This document shows positions 1-8,550 of a DNA stretch of 34,804 nucleotides, piece after piece. The stretch is from Gemmatimonadaceae bacterium. Lineage in GTDB: Bacteria > Gemmatimonadota > Gemmatimonadetes > Gemmatimonadales > Gemmatimonadaceae. The position numbers and the translations under genes were made by a program. Location of the stretch: the NCBI GenBank assembly GCA_025927495.1, contig JAICLH010000011.1, positions 1-34,804 of the forward strand. The letters run 5' to 3'. Under the pieces are notes generated by a model, which ran no database searches, was not told the DNA's origin, and saw only the letters and a list, made by a program, of their open reading frames with translations. Positions within the stretch are counted from its first letter, which is position 1; each line of letters starts with the position of its first letter.

Positions 1-9
1 CGCGCCCCA

Positions 10-1026
10 CTAGTCATCCTTCTGCCCAAAAATCCCCATGTTCGACGAGTGCCCCGGCGCCACTTTCTTGTCGGGGTAAATCCAGTGCACCGCCTGATTC
101 ACCGCGATCGCGGCTTCGCTGAAGCCGGTGGCGATCAATTTGAGTTTTCCTGGATACGTCGTGATGTCGCCCGCCGCCCAGATTCCCGTGCGACCCGTCT
201 CCATCGTGCTGTTCACCACGATCTCGTCCTTCTCCACCTGCAATCCCCACTCCGTGAGCGCACCGATGTCGCTCACGAAGCCAAGCATCGGCAGGATGAC
301 ATCGACGTCCACGTCGAAATGCGTTTTCGCTTTCACGTCCTTGAGCGTCACCGCCCGCACGCCCTCGCCGTTTCCGTGGACCTCGGCCAGCTCGTGAAAG
401 GTCAGCACCTTGGCCCGACCCTCCGCTGCTGCCGTGGTGACCGCGTGCACCGTCGCTCCGTGCGCGCGGAATCGGTCGCTGCGATGGACCAACGTCAGCT
501 CCGCCGCCCGATCCAACAGCTGCTGCGCCCAGTCGAACGCCGAGTCGCCGCCGCCGACGATGAGCACCCGCTGCCCGCGAAACGCCTCCGGGTCCGACAC
601 CCGATCGTAGATCCCGCGCCCGTACCACTGCTCCGCGGACGGCTGCGGCAACCGCCGCGGCGAGAAGGCGCCGATCCCGGCCGCCACGACGATCGCCCGC
701 GACGGAAACCGGTCGGTTTCGGTGACCAGCGTGAAGCAGCCGCCGTCCTCTTCCAGTGAGACCACCCGCTGATTGAGGTGGACCGACGGCGAAAACCGGC
801 TGGCTTGCTGCACGAGGTCGCGGACCAGCTCCTTGGCCAGGATCTGCGGAATCCCCGCGACGTCGAAGATGTACTTCTCCGGATACAGCGCGAGCAGCTG
901 ACCGCCCAACTCCGGCAATGCGTCGACGATGCGCGCCGTGACCCCGCGCATGCCCGAATAGAAGGACGCGAAGAGCCCCGTGGGCCCTCCGCCGATGATC
1001 GTGATGTCTCGGATGTCGTGCGGCAT
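10..1026 (-). CDS. Ferredoxin/flavodoxin-NADP+ reductase, YumC-like (type 2)
   Basis: A 338-residue flavoprotein of the thioredoxin-reductase-like FNR family, expected to move electrons between NADPH and ferredoxin or flavodoxin in the cytosol. The N-terminal FAD site GGGPTG is at residues 12-17, a second dinucleotide motif GGGDSAF sits near residue 158 for NADPH, and the C-terminal FAD motif AAGDI is near residue 285. The CxxC redox pair of true thioredoxin reductases is missing, which favours FNR. Length matches the family (330-350), and both start and stop lie in the window. It is divergent from the kinase gene to its right, so the two promoters must share the short gap before 1089. The electron-transfer partner cannot be read from this window. 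Confidence 0.9.
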   Translation of the reverse strand: MPHDIRDITIIGGGPTGLFASFYSGMRGVTARIVDALPELGGQLLALYPEKYIFDVAGIPQILAKELVRDLVQQASRFSPSVHLNQRVVSLEEDGGCFTLVTETDRFPSRAIVVAAGIGAFSPRRLPQPSAEQWYGRGIYDRVSDPEAFRGQRVLIVGGGDSAFDWAQQLLDRAAELTLVHRSDRFRAHGATVHAVTTAAAEGRAKVLTFHELAEVHGNGEGVRAVTLKDVKAKTHFDVDVDVILPMLGFVSDIGALTEWGLQVEKDEIVVNSTMETGRTGIWAAGDITTYPGKLKLIATGFSEAAIAVNQAVHWIYPDKKVAPGHSSNMGIFGQKDD

Positions 1027-1088
1027 GGAGTCGGATGACAGATGATCACGGCGCGCGCCTCGCCGCCGTGGCCTGCGAGTCTGTAATA

Positions 1089-2150
1089 ATGCACTCTGAC
1101 GAGCACATACTGGAATACGCCGGCTCCTTCCGCCTCGTACGCAAAATCGCGCAGGGCGGCATGGCCACGGTCTACGAGGCCGAGCATCTGGGGCCCGCCG
1201 GTTTCGCCAAACGCATCGCGCTCAAAGTCATCCATCCGCACTACGCCAAAGAGAAGACCTGGCTCCAGCTCTTCATCGACGAAGCCAAGCTTTCGGCGAA
1301 CCTCGTCCACGGCAACATCGTCCAGATCTACCAACTCGGCGAAGTCGAAGGGCAGTACTACATCGCCATGGAGTACATCAAGGGTCCCACGCTGCGCAAC
1401 ATGATCGAGCGGCACCGCGAGCTCGATCGATTGATCCCGGTGCACGTCGCCGCGTACGTCACGAGCCGCGTGTGTCGCGCGCTCGACTTCGCCCACACGT
1501 ATGCCGGACCCGATGGCCGCCCGCTCGACATCGTGCACCGCGACGTTTCGCCTAACAACATCATGTCGACGTGGGACGGCCACATCAAACTGGCCGACTT
1601 CGGCATCGCCAAAGCCAAGACGTCCTCCGATCCCATGGACGCGTCGCCGATGCTGATGATGGGCAAGAAGCACTACATGAGCCCCGAACAGATCTTAGGC
1701 CTCGACGTCGATGGCCGCAGCGACGTGTTCGCCATTGGCGTGGTGCTCTACGAGCTGCTCACGCTCGAGCCGTTGTTCTACGAGGATGCCACCGAGTTGT
1801 TGATCGACGAAGTGACGTGGCGCCCGCTCCCCAACATTCGCGAGAAAGTCCCCGCCGTTCCCAAGGCCATCGAAGAAGCGCTCATGGCGGCACTCGATCG
1901 CGATCCGGCACACCGGCCCACCGCCGCCACATTCGGGAAGACGCTCGACCGCTGGTGCGAAGCCCAATCTGTGGTGGCAACGCCCGATCGGTTGCAGGAT
2001 CATCTCGCGGCGCTCTTCCCGACGACGTATCAGCCGTCCGCCGCCGGCGCCGAAATCACGCGCTTCTCCAACTTCAAGCACGGACTGCGCCGCAACGGCG
2101 CGCACCAGCGCGGCTGGTTTGGGCGACTCCTCCACGGCATGCGCGTCTGA
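1089..2150 (+). CDS. Serine/threonine protein kinase, cytosolic, Hanks type
   Basis: A eukaryotic-like Ser/Thr kinase that phosphorylates unknown protein targets. Numbered from ATG 1089 (353 aa): glycine-rich loop AQGGMATVYE 21-30, ATP-anchoring lysine K46 in ALKV, catalytic loop HRDVSPNN 150-157 with D152 and N157, metal-binding DFG 170-172, and an SPE motif near 198-200 replacing APE. All residues needed for catalysis are present. After the kinase domain there is only a short basic tail, with no membrane helix and no PASTA, TPR or other sensor domain. The frame stays open upstream to an ATG at 1035, but that is only 8 bases from the divergent reductase start and leaves no room for promoters, so 1089 is preferred. 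An extended -10-like TGTAATAAT runs into ATG 1089, so the start remains uncertain. Confidence 0.88.
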   Translation: MHSDEHILEYAGSFRLVRKIAQGGMATVYEAEHLGPAGFAKRIALKVIHPHYAKEKTWLQLFIDEAKLSANLVHGNIVQIYQLGEVEGQYYIAMEYIKGPTLRNMIERHRELDRLIPVHVAAYVTSRVCRALDFAHTYAGPDGRPLDIVHRDVSPNNIMSTWDGHIKLADFGIAKAKTSSDPMDASPMLMMGKKHYMSPEQILGLDVDGRSDVFAIGVVLYELLTLEPLFYEDATELLIDEVTWRPLPNIREKVPAVPKAIEEALMAALDRDPAHRPTAATFGKTLDRWCEAQSVVATPDRLQDHLAALFPTTYQPSAAGAEITRFSNFKHGLRRNGAHQRGWFGRLLHGMRV

Positions 2151-2182
2151 CCGGCGCACTCACCAGGGCGCGCCGCGAGCGT

Positions 2183-2188
2183 TAGATT
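2183..2188 (+). promoter_or_regulatory. Possible -10 box (TAGATT) of a leaderless transcript
   Basis: TAGATT ends 7 bases before the ATG at 2196. The upstream bases are GC-rich and no Shine-Dalgarno is visible, which fits a leaderless mRNA starting at or next to the start codon. No good -35 is seen. Confidence 0.35.
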
Positions 2189-2195
2189 CTGCCGC

Positions 2196-2741
2196 ATGCG
2201 GATCTATACGCGCACCGGTGACAAGGGCGACACGGGATTGTTCGGCGGTGGACGGGTCTCGAAGGACGATCCGCGCGTCGAAGCTTACGGCGAAGTCGAC
2301 GAGCTGAACGCGATCATCGGTCTCGCGCGCTCGATCGAGATGATGCCGCGCATCGATGAAATCCTCGTTCCCGTCCAACGCGATCTGTTCAGCTTGGGTG
2401 CGCTCCTCGCCACTCCGCATCCCGAGAAAGTTCGCCAACAGCTCGAGAAGGCACGCATCGATGATGCGCGCATTGCCGGCCTCGAGCGCGCCATCGACGA
2501 CGGTGAAGCCGAGCTCACGCCGCTCACCGCGTTCATTCTTCCGGGCGGGACGCCCAAGTCGGCGGCACTGCACGTCGCGCGCACGGTGTGTCGCCGCGCC
2601 GAGCGTCGCGTGATCGCGTTAGGCCGCGACGTCGAGCTGCCGGCCATCGTCGTCATCTATCTCAATCGCCTGTCCGATCTGCTCTTCGTGCTCGCCCGCG
2701 TCGCCAACCGGCGCGCCGGCGCGGCGGAGGTGACGTGGTAG
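2196..2741 (+). CDS. PduO-type ATP:cob(I)alamin adenosyltransferase
   Basis: Transfers the adenosyl group of ATP to cob(I)alamin to make coenzyme B12 (adenosylcobalamin), or to cob(I)yrinic acid a,c-diamide during B12 synthesis or salvage. The 181-residue protein begins with the PduO signature RIYTRTGDKGDTGLFGG (residues 2-18), followed by the AYGEVDELNA helix (about 31-40) and the C-terminal motif with CRRAERR that contributes arginines to ATP binding. Length is normal. There is no Shine-Dalgarno; a -10-like TAGATT lies 7 bases upstream. Its stop overlaps the GTG start of aroB by 7 bases, so the two are probably co-translated. No other B12 gene is in the window, which favours a salvage or cofactor-maintenance role (inference). 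Confidence 0.92.
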   Translation: MRIYTRTGDKGDTGLFGGGRVSKDDPRVEAYGEVDELNAIIGLARSIEMMPRIDEILVPVQRDLFSLGALLATPHPEKVRQQLEKARIDDARIAGLERAIDDGEAELTPLTAFILPGGTPKSAALHVARTVCRRAERRVIALGRDVELPAIVVIYLNRLSDLLFVLARVANRRAGAAEVTW

Positions 2742-3844
2742 CACGGCGCCAGCGCGCCCCCACCGCGCTGCGCCTCCTGGACTGCGAGATCCTCGTCGAG
2801 CCCGGTCTGTTAGGCAGCATCGGCGCCGTGGCCGAGCGCGTCGCGCCGGCACACCGCTACGTGATCGTCACCGACGATACGGTAGCCGGACACTACGGCA
2901 CGCGCGTCGTCGACTCGTTCACCGGCGCCCAACCGCTCATGCTCCGTATCCCGCCCGGCGAGTCGCACAAGACGCGCCTCACGTGGGCAAGCCTGACGGA
3001 CGAGATGCTCGACGCCGGCTGCGGACGCGACACCACGGTCATTGCGTTGGGCGGCGGCGTCGTGGGCGACCTCGCTGGATTCGTCGCCGCCACGTTCATG
3101 CGCGGCATTCCGTTCGTGCAGGTGCCGACGACGCTCCTCGCGATGATCGACGCGTCCATCGGAGGCAAAACCGGCGTCGACGCGCCCGCGGGCAAGAATC
3201 TCGTGGGCGCGTTTCACCAGCCTTCGGCGGTCGTCGCCGATCCGCACGCGCTCGCGACGCTGCCCCTCGAGCACCGGCGCGCCGGCGCCGCCGAAGCGAT
3301 CAAACATGGCGTGATCACCGACGCCGCCTACTTCGACCGCGTCGCCGCCGCGCTGCCCGCGCTGCTTCACGACCCTGCCGGCGACGCCATGCACGAGCTG
3401 ATCATCGGCAGCGTCACCATCAAAGCCGGCATTGTGTTAGGCGATGAGCGCGAGCGCGGCATGCGCAAGATCCTCAACTTCGGCCACACACTCGGTCACG
3501 CGATCGAGACCGCGAGCGACTATCGTCTGCTGCACGGCGAAGCCATCGCCATCGGCATGGTGCTCGAGGCATCGCTCGCCGAAATGATCGGCGTCGCCAC
3601 GGCCGGGATCGCCGAGCGCGTGCGCGATGTCGTCGCGCGCACGGGTCTGCCGGTCGCCCCGCCGCCGACGCTCTCGCCGGAACGTCTGCTCGCTCTCACT
3701 CGTACGGATAAGAAAGCGCGAGCCGGCTCGGCCGAATATGCCCTGCCGCTCACCATCGGCACCATGGCCGGCGCCGATACGCAATGGAGCGTGCGCGTCC
3801 GCGACGACGATGTCCTCGCGGTGCTGCGCGCCGCATCGCGCTGA
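2735..3844 (+). CDS. aroB: 3-dehydroquinate synthase
   Basis: Second step of the shikimate pathway: converts DAHP to 3-dehydroquinate with NAD+ and a divalent metal. From GTG 2735 the protein is 369 residues, the usual AroB size. NAD-binding GGGVVGD is at 106-112, the active-site block with MIDASIGGKTGVD follows near 137-149, then the metal-ligand regions AEAIKHG, NFGHTLGHAIE and LLHGEA in the expected order. The frame is open further upstream to 2588, but that extension is an arginine-rich shadow of the adenosyltransferase gene, so the GTG overlapping its stop codon is the sensible start. Cytosolic. Confidence 0.95.
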   Translation: MVARRQRAPTALRLLDCEILVEPGLLGSIGAVAERVAPAHRYVIVTDDTVAGHYGTRVVDSFTGAQPLMLRIPPGESHKTRLTWASLTDEMLDAGCGRDTTVIALGGGVVGDLAGFVAATFMRGIPFVQVPTTLLAMIDASIGGKTGVDAPAGKNLVGAFHQPSAVVADPHALATLPLEHRRAGAAEAIKHGVITDAAYFDRVAAALPALLHDPAGDAMHELIIGSVTIKAGIVLGDERERGMRKILNFGHTLGHAIETASDYRLLHGEAIAIGMVLEASLAEMIGVATAGIAERVRDVVARTGLPVAPPPTLSPERLLALTRTDKKARAGSAEYALPLTIGTMAGADTQWSVRVRDDDVLAVLRAASR

Positions 3845-3864
3845 TCACCTTCGAGGAGCCCAGG

Positions 3865-4041
3865 GTGGCACCGCGCTTGTTCATTCTCGCCATCGTCGTC
3901 AGCGTCGTGGGTCTCGCGTTCGCGGCGTACTTGCTCGACGTGCCGCCGCTGTGGATCGCGATCGCGGTCGCCCTCGTCGTGATTCGCGCTGCTATTTCGA
4001 TCTGGCGCCGCGCGCGCCGCGAGCGAATCCAGGGGCCCTGA
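3865..4041 (+). CDS. Small two-helix membrane protein, function unknown
   Basis: A 58-residue peptide with two hydrophobic segments, about residues 4-22 and 26-46, ending in a strongly basic tail (RRARRER) that would stay in the cytoplasm. The GTG start at 3865 is preceded by GAGGAG at 3852-3857 with 7 bases of spacing, a good ribosome site that supports a real gene. It follows aroB by 20 bases and is probably in the same operon. I do not recognise a family. A longer reading from ATG 3784 would overlap aroB and add only arginine-rich shadow sequence. Confidence 0.6.
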   Translation: MAPRLFILAIVVSVVGLAFAAYLLDVPPLWIAIAVALVVIRAAISIWRRARRERIQGP

Positions 4042-4194
4042 CGGATGGTTTCGGCCGGATACGCGCTACGTTCGCTGTTCCATCGGGCCCCCGTTTCTGC
4101 GCGCGATAGAACGCATGGGACCCGCAAATCGTTGTGCCCCAATGCAATTACCCGGGAGCGACACAAGGACCTGTCACGGTATGAATCGTGGCTG

Positions 4195-4223
4195 TTGACC
4201 TAACCGGGGGCTCGCGTTATCGT
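4195..4223 (+). promoter_or_regulatory. Sigma-70-type promoter for the sigma factor gene
   Basis: TTGACC (4195-4200) and TATCGT (4218-4223) are separated by exactly 17 bases. Transcription would start near 4230, giving a leader of about 68 bases before ATG 4298. It is the best housekeeping-type promoter in the left part of the window. Confidence 0.6.
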
Positions 4224-4297
4224 GCGCTCCCCTGGCGGTATCGAGCACGCAAGGCTTCCCGGTTCGTCCACCTTTTTGAGACAGGAAAGGGGCGAGT

Positions 4298-5191
4298 ATG
4301 GAGCATGTGGCCGAGAGCAGGTCCAAAGGGTTTTTTCGCTCTTCTCCCTCCACGGCTTTCGATCAGTATCTCCAAGACATCCAGAAGCTTCCCCTCATAA
4401 CCGAACCCGAAGAAGAACGACGTCTCGCGCGTCGCGCGCAGAAAGGTGATGAGCGCGCCGCGGAACGCCTCGTGACCGCCAACCTTCGATTCGTCATTTC
4501 GTACGTCAAGAAATATCAGGGGCACGGTCTGGATCTGAGCGAGTTGGTGGCCATCGGGAACGAAGGACTCCTCAAAGCCGTCAAGAAGTTCGATCCGGAC
4601 CAGGGCGTGAAGTTCATCTCGTACGCCGTATGGTGGGTCAGACAAGCCGTCCTGAAAGCCCTCGCCGAACAGACCCGCTCCGTCCGCATTCCCCTCAATC
4701 AAAACTCGCAGCTCATCAAGCTCGCTCGCGCCGAAACGGTGCTCGCGCAGGTGCTCAAGCGCGACCCCACCGACGACGAGATCAGCCGCTTGATCGAGGA
4801 GACGCCGGAGACGGTGCGCGCCGCGCGGCAGATGTCGGCCACCGAAGTCTCGCTCGACGCGCCGATCGATCGCAGCGACCGCGAAGCGGCTACGTTAGGC
4901 GAACGATTCGTCGGTGTGGACGGTATCGAGATCGAGGACACTACCGACTTCAAGCTGATGCGCGAATTCATCGACCGCGCGTTCCGCAAATACTTGACGC
5001 CTCGCGAGCGGAAAATCCTGTATCTGTACTACGGCCTCGAGGAAGGATCCGAGGCCATGACGCTCGAGAAGATCGGCGCGCTCATGGGCGTCACCCGCGA
5101 GCGCATCCGCCAGATCCGCGAGCGCGCCTTCGAGAAGCTCCGCGACTCGCCCGACGGCGCCGCTCTGGCCGGTTTCTGGAACGCCGCCTGA
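4298..5191 (+). CDS. RNA polymerase sigma factor, sigma-70 family, RpoD/SigA-like
   Basis: Directs RNA polymerase to -10/-35 promoters. The 297-residue protein has region 1.2 (FDQYLQDIQKLPLIT, about 21-35), the full region 2 including the -10-melting block with FISYAVWWVRQAV, region 3, and a C-terminal region 4.2 helix-turn-helix with GVTRERIRQIRERA. Region 1.1 is absent and the non-conserved region is tiny, so it is a compact primary-like or group 2 factor; whether it is the main housekeeping sigma cannot be told from one locus. ATG 4298 is preceded by a purine-rich AGGAAAGGGG site. It has its own promoter upstream and a hairpin terminator downstream, so it is probably transcribed alone. Confidence 0.93.
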   Translation: MEHVAESRSKGFFRSSPSTAFDQYLQDIQKLPLITEPEEERRLARRAQKGDERAAERLVTANLRFVISYVKKYQGHGLDLSELVAIGNEGLLKAVKKFDPDQGVKFISYAVWWVRQAVLKALAEQTRSVRIPLNQNSQLIKLARAETVLAQVLKRDPTDDEISRLIEETPETVRAARQMSATEVSLDAPIDRSDREAATLGERFVGVDGIEIEDTTDFKLMREFIDRAFRKYLTPRERKILYLYYGLEEGSEAMTLEKIGALMGVTRERIRQIRERAFEKLRDSPDGAALAGFWNAA

Positions 5192-5219
5192 CGGCACCGC
5201 CCGCTTTGCCTAACTGAAT

Positions 5220-5256
5220 ACGGCGCGACCCCTGGTGGGGCCGCGCCGTCTGGTTT
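5220..5256 (+). terminator. Rho-independent-type terminator after the sigma factor
   Basis: Arms 5220-5232 and 5237-5249 form 12 base pairs with one mismatch around a TGGT loop, followed by a short T run at 5253-5256. It lies 28 bases past the sigma factor stop. The hairpin also argues against the upstream start at 5235 for the next gene. Confidence 0.75.
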
Positions 5257-5273
5257 TCACCCCCCGCGCTCCC

Positions 5274-5279
5274 TACATT
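5274..5279 (+). promoter_or_regulatory. Possible -10 box (TACATT) of a leaderless transcript
   Basis: TACATT ends 6 bases before GTG 5286, the likely start of the Lon-domain gene, with no Shine-Dalgarno between. It lies just past the sigma factor terminator, so a new promoter is needed here. Confidence 0.4.
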
Positions 5280-5285
5280 CCGGCT

Positions 5286-5960
5286 GTGGACGCTCGCTTG
5301 CTGCCGCTGTTCCCCCTGCCGGTGGTCCTCTTTCCCGGCACAGCGCGACCGCTGCACATCTTCGAGCCGCGCTACCGCCGCATGCTCGCCGATTGCCTCG
5401 ATGGAGACCGGCGTTTCGGCCTGCTCTTTTGCGCCGACACCGAACACGAGCGCGCCATACCCCCGGGACAGGTCGGCTGCATCGCACGCATCGAAACCGC
5501 AGACGCGCTGCCCGACGGCCGCTCCAACATCATCGTCGCCGGCGAAGAGCGCTTCGCACTCGTGCGCTTCATCGACAGCGACGCGCCGTACCTCCTCGGC
5601 GAAGTCATCGACTACGCCGACGAACCGGAGTTCGACGCCGAGCTCGACCCGCTCGCGGAGCGCGTACGCGCAGCGTTCGAGCGACTCGTCCGCGCCGTGC
5701 GCGCGATCGCGGACCAGCGGACGCCCGTGCCCGAGCTGCCGCAGGATTCATCGCGCATGGCGTACCACGTCGCGTCGGTCATCGATACGCCGCTCGACGC
5801 GCGCTACGACCTGCTTCGCTCGCGATCGGCCCTCGCCCGCTTGCGCGCCGTCGCCGGCATCCTCGAGCAGGCCGTCCCATCCGTCGAGCGGCGCGCGGTC
5901 CAACACCGCCGCGCGCGGTCTAACGGAAGCGGGCACGACGCCGCGGGCCACGCCCCGTGA
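5286..5960 (+). CDS. Stand-alone Lon substrate-binding (LON N-terminal) domain protein
   Basis: A 224-residue protein consisting of the Lon N-terminal PUA-like domain without the AAA+ or protease parts. Family marks are LPLFPLPVVLFPG near the N terminus, the IFEPRYRRML motif, and the strand leading to IIVAGEERF. The helical C-terminal half corresponds to the Lon N-domain bundle. Proteins of this kind are widespread but poorly understood; a protein-binding role is inferred. The GTG at 5286 is chosen because an earlier ATG (5235) falls inside the terminator hairpin. Its stop overlaps the GTG of glcD (GTGA), so it heads the glcDEF operon, with no obvious functional link. Confidence 0.82.
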   Translation: MDARLLPLFPLPVVLFPGTARPLHIFEPRYRRMLADCLDGDRRFGLLFCADTEHERAIPPGQVGCIARIETADALPDGRSNIIVAGEERFALVRFIDSDAPYLLGEVIDYADEPEFDAELDPLAERVRAAFERLVRAVRAIADQRTPVPELPQDSSRMAYHVASVIDTPLDARYDLLRSRSALARLRAVAGILEQAVPSVERRAVQHRRARSNGSGHDAAGHAP

Positions 5961-7387
5961 CGCGCGACGAGCTGGCCGACGCGCTCCGCGCCATCGTCGG
6001 TCCGCGCGGCGTGCTCTCGCGCGCGTCCGAGCTGCTCCCGCTGAGCGCCGATGGGCTGCCCACCTATCGGCTCCCGCCGACCCTGGCCGTGCTCCCATCC
6101 ACGCGGCAGCATGTCATCGATGTGGTGCGGTTGTTGGCACGCGAGGGCGTCGCATTCGTGCCGCGCGGGGCGGGCACCGGACTGTCTGCCGGAGCCCTCG
6201 CCACCGGCGACGCCGTCATCATCGGCCTCAATCGGCTCACACGCATCATCTCGATCGATCCGGTCAATCGCCTCGCGGTCGTGGAGCCCGGCGCGGTGAA
6301 CGTTTCGCTCACGCGCGCGGCCGCCGCGCACGGGCTGCACTACGCGCCCGATCCGTCCAGCCAGACCGCGTGTACCATCGGCGGCAACGTCGCCGAGAAC
6401 TCCGGCGGACCGCACTGCCTCAAGTACGGCGTCACCCTGAACCACGTCGTCGCGGTCACGGTGCTGCTGCCTGACGGCGGTGTCATCACGTTAGGCGACG
6501 CCGATGGCGAGACGCCGGGCTACGATCTGTTGGGCGCATTCGTCGGCTCCGAAGGATGCTTCGGCATCGCGCTCGACGTCACCGTGCGCCTCGTGCCCGA
6601 TCCGCAAGCGGTGCGCACCATGCTCGCCGACTTCATGTCCATCGAAGCCGGTGCGCGCGCCACGTCGGCCGTCATCGCCAGCGGCATTCTCCCCGCGGCG
6701 ATCGAGATGATGGATGGCCCGACCATCCGCGCCGTGGAAGCGTCCATCTACGCCGCCGGCTATCCCGCCGACGCCGAGGCCGTGCTGCTCATCGAGCTCG
6801 ACGGCCTCGAGGCCGGCATCGATGACGAAGCGCGCCGCGTCCAGGCGATGTGCACCGAAGCCGGCGCGCGCACCGTGCGCATCGCGCGCGACGACGCGGA
6901 GCGCGCGCGCCTGTGGCAGGGTCGCAAGAAAGCATTCGGCGCGATGGGCCGCGTCGCGCCCGCGCTCGTCGTCCAGGACGCCGTGATTCCGCGCACGCGG
7001 CTGCCCGATGTGCTGCGCACCATTCACGAAATTGCCGCCCGCTGGAACATCCAGGTGTGCAACGTCTTTCACGCGGGCGACGGCAATCTCCATCCGAACA
7101 TCGCCTTCGACCCGCACGATGCCGACGCGACCGACCGCGTACACCACGCGATGCGCGAGATCATGCGCGCGTGCGTCGATGCCGGCGGCACCATCACGGG
7201 TGAGCACGGCGTCGGACTCGACAAGCTCGAGTACATGCCGCTCATTTTCTCTCCGGAATCGTTGGACGCGCAGTGCCGCCTGCGCAGCGCATTCGATCCC
7301 GAGCGGCGCGCGAATCCCGGGAAGGTCGTCCCCGTCCACGCGTGCCGCGAATGGCTGGCGACGCCGGCCGCGCGAGCGCTCGCATGA
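5957..7387 (+). CDS. glcD: Glycolate oxidase subunit GlcD (FAD-linked oxidase)
   Basis: FAD-binding catalytic subunit of membrane-associated glycolate oxidase (glycolate or D-2-hydroxyacid to the oxoacid, electrons to the quinone pool through GlcE/F). The 476 residues show a PCMH-type FAD site (PRGAGTGLSAGAL near 72-84; CTIGGNVAENSGG near 140-152) and the C-terminal cap ending with the HAGDGNLHPN and TGEHGVG motifs typical of the family. The start is the GTG whose last bases are the preceding gene's stop, and its own stop overlaps the glcE start (ATGA). The D-lactate dehydrogenase family is related, but the glcD-E-F order supports glycolate oxidase. Confidence 0.93.
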   Translation: MTRDELADALRAIVGPRGVLSRASELLPLSADGLPTYRLPPTLAVLPSTRQHVIDVVRLLAREGVAFVPRGAGTGLSAGALATGDAVIIGLNRLTRIISIDPVNRLAVVEPGAVNVSLTRAAAAHGLHYAPDPSSQTACTIGGNVAENSGGPHCLKYGVTLNHVVAVTVLLPDGGVITLGDADGETPGYDLLGAFVGSEGCFGIALDVTVRLVPDPQAVRTMLADFMSIEAGARATSAVIASGILPAAIEMMDGPTIRAVEASIYAAGYPADAEAVLLIELDGLEAGIDDEARRVQAMCTEAGARTVRIARDDAERARLWQGRKKAFGAMGRVAPALVVQDAVIPRTRLPDVLRTIHEIAARWNIQVCNVFHAGDGNLHPNIAFDPHDADATDRVHHAMREIMRACVDAGGTITGEHGVGLDKLEYMPLIFSPESLDAQCRLRSAFDPERRANPGKVVPVHACREWLATPAARALA

Positions 7388-8550
7388 CACCGGCCGACAC
7401 CGCCGTGCGTGCGGGTACGACGCAGGATGTGGCCGCGGCGGTAAGGGATGCGGCGGCGCGCCACACACCGCTGCGCGTCGTTGGGCGCGGACACTGGCTG
7501 GATGCCGGCGCGCCCGTGAGTCCCGCGACGCCGCTGGCGCTCGATGCGCTCTCGGGCATCGTCGCGTACACGCCCGGCGACCTCACGCTCACCGCGCGCG
7601 CGGGGACGACGCTGGCCGACATCGCCGCCGTCACGGCCGAGCACGGGCAGTGGCTGGCGCTCGACCCGTTCGGCAGCGACGACGGCACCATCGGCGCCAC
7701 TATCGCCACGGCGTCCGCGGGACCGCTGGCGCACGCGTTCGGCACGCCGCGCGATGCTGCGTTAGGCCTCGAGGTGGTCACGGGCGACGGCGCGATCGTG
7801 CGCACGGGCGGCCGCGTGGTCAAGAACGTTGCCGGCTTCGACCTCACGCGCCTCTTCACCGGCTCCTGGGGCACGCTCGGCGTGATCACCGAGGTCACCG
7901 TTAGGCTCAGGGCGCGGCCGGAGGTGGATGAGACGTGGGCGGTCGCGCTTCCCGACGACGGCGCGATCGGCGCCGCCTGCCGCGCCGCCCGCGGCGCGGC
8001 CGCGGCGCCGATCGCCCTGGAGCTGGTGGACGCGCCGCTGGCCGCGGCGCTCGGGTTAGGCATGCACCCGGCGATGCTCGTGCGCCTCGCCGGGGCGGCG
8101 GCGGCGATGCGGGCGCAGCGCGACGCGCTGCGCCCGCTCGGCGCCGCCGCCCCGGCCCCCGAGGGAATCTGGCAGCGCCTCCGCACCGCCGAACCGCTGG
8201 CGAGCACCGTGCTCCGCCTGTCGCACCGGCCCGATCGTATCGCCGACACGTGGCGCGCGGCCGCCGGCATCCCATCCGCGTACCGACACGCCACCCCGAG
8301 CCGCGGCATCGTCCGCGTGATCGTCTACGGCGACGACGACATCGCCGCGGCCACTGCCCGCGCCGCCGCCCGCTGTACGCTCATCGCCGAGCGCGCACCG
8401 GCCGCCGTCTGGCTCGCCGGCCCCACGCCAGTGCCTAACGCACCACTCTCGGCGCGCATCCGCGCCGCGTTCGACCCCGCCGGCATCCTGAACCCCGGCC
8501 TTGCACCCGACGCCCCACGCTCGCCGGCATGGCCGCCGACTGATGCCTGA
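7384..8550 (+). CDS. glcE: Glycolate oxidase subunit GlcE (FAD-binding)
   Basis: Second flavoprotein subunit of glycolate oxidase. From ATG 7384 it is 388 residues. It keeps the PCMH FAD-binding half (LRVVGRGHWLDAG, TIGATIATASAGPLAHAFG, GRVVKNVAGFDLTRLFTGSWG) and a shorter, divergent C-terminal half without the HAGDGN motif, as expected of GlcE. ATG 7384 overlaps the glcD stop by 4 bases; the 37 residues of open frame upstream are a glcD shadow. Its 3' end overlaps the glcF start by 8 bases. Four GTTAGGC/GCCTAAC copies lie in this gene. Confidence 0.9.
   Translation: MTPADTAVRAGTTQDVAAAVRDAAARHTPLRVVGRGHWLDAGAPVSPATPLALDALSGIVAYTPGDLTLTARAGTTLADIAAVTAEHGQWLALDPFGSDDGTIGATIATASAGPLAHAFGTPRDAALGLEVVTGDGAIVRTGGRVVKNVAGFDLTRLFTGSWGTLGVITEVTVRLRARPEVDETWAVALPDDGAIGAACRAARGAAAAPIALELVDAPLAAALGLGMHPAMLVRLAGAAAAMRAQRDALRPLGAAAPAPEGIWQRLRTAEPLASTVLRLSHRPDRIADTWRAAAGIPSAYRHATPSRGIVRVIVYGDDDIAAATARAAARCTLIAERAPAAVWLAGPTPVPNAPLSARIRAAFDPAGILNPGLAPDAPRSPAWPPTDA

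Noticed and set aside
2151-2195. Cobalamin riboswitch before the adenosyltransferase gene
   Set aside because: The gap is only 45 bases, too short for the aptamer, and no B12-box is seen.
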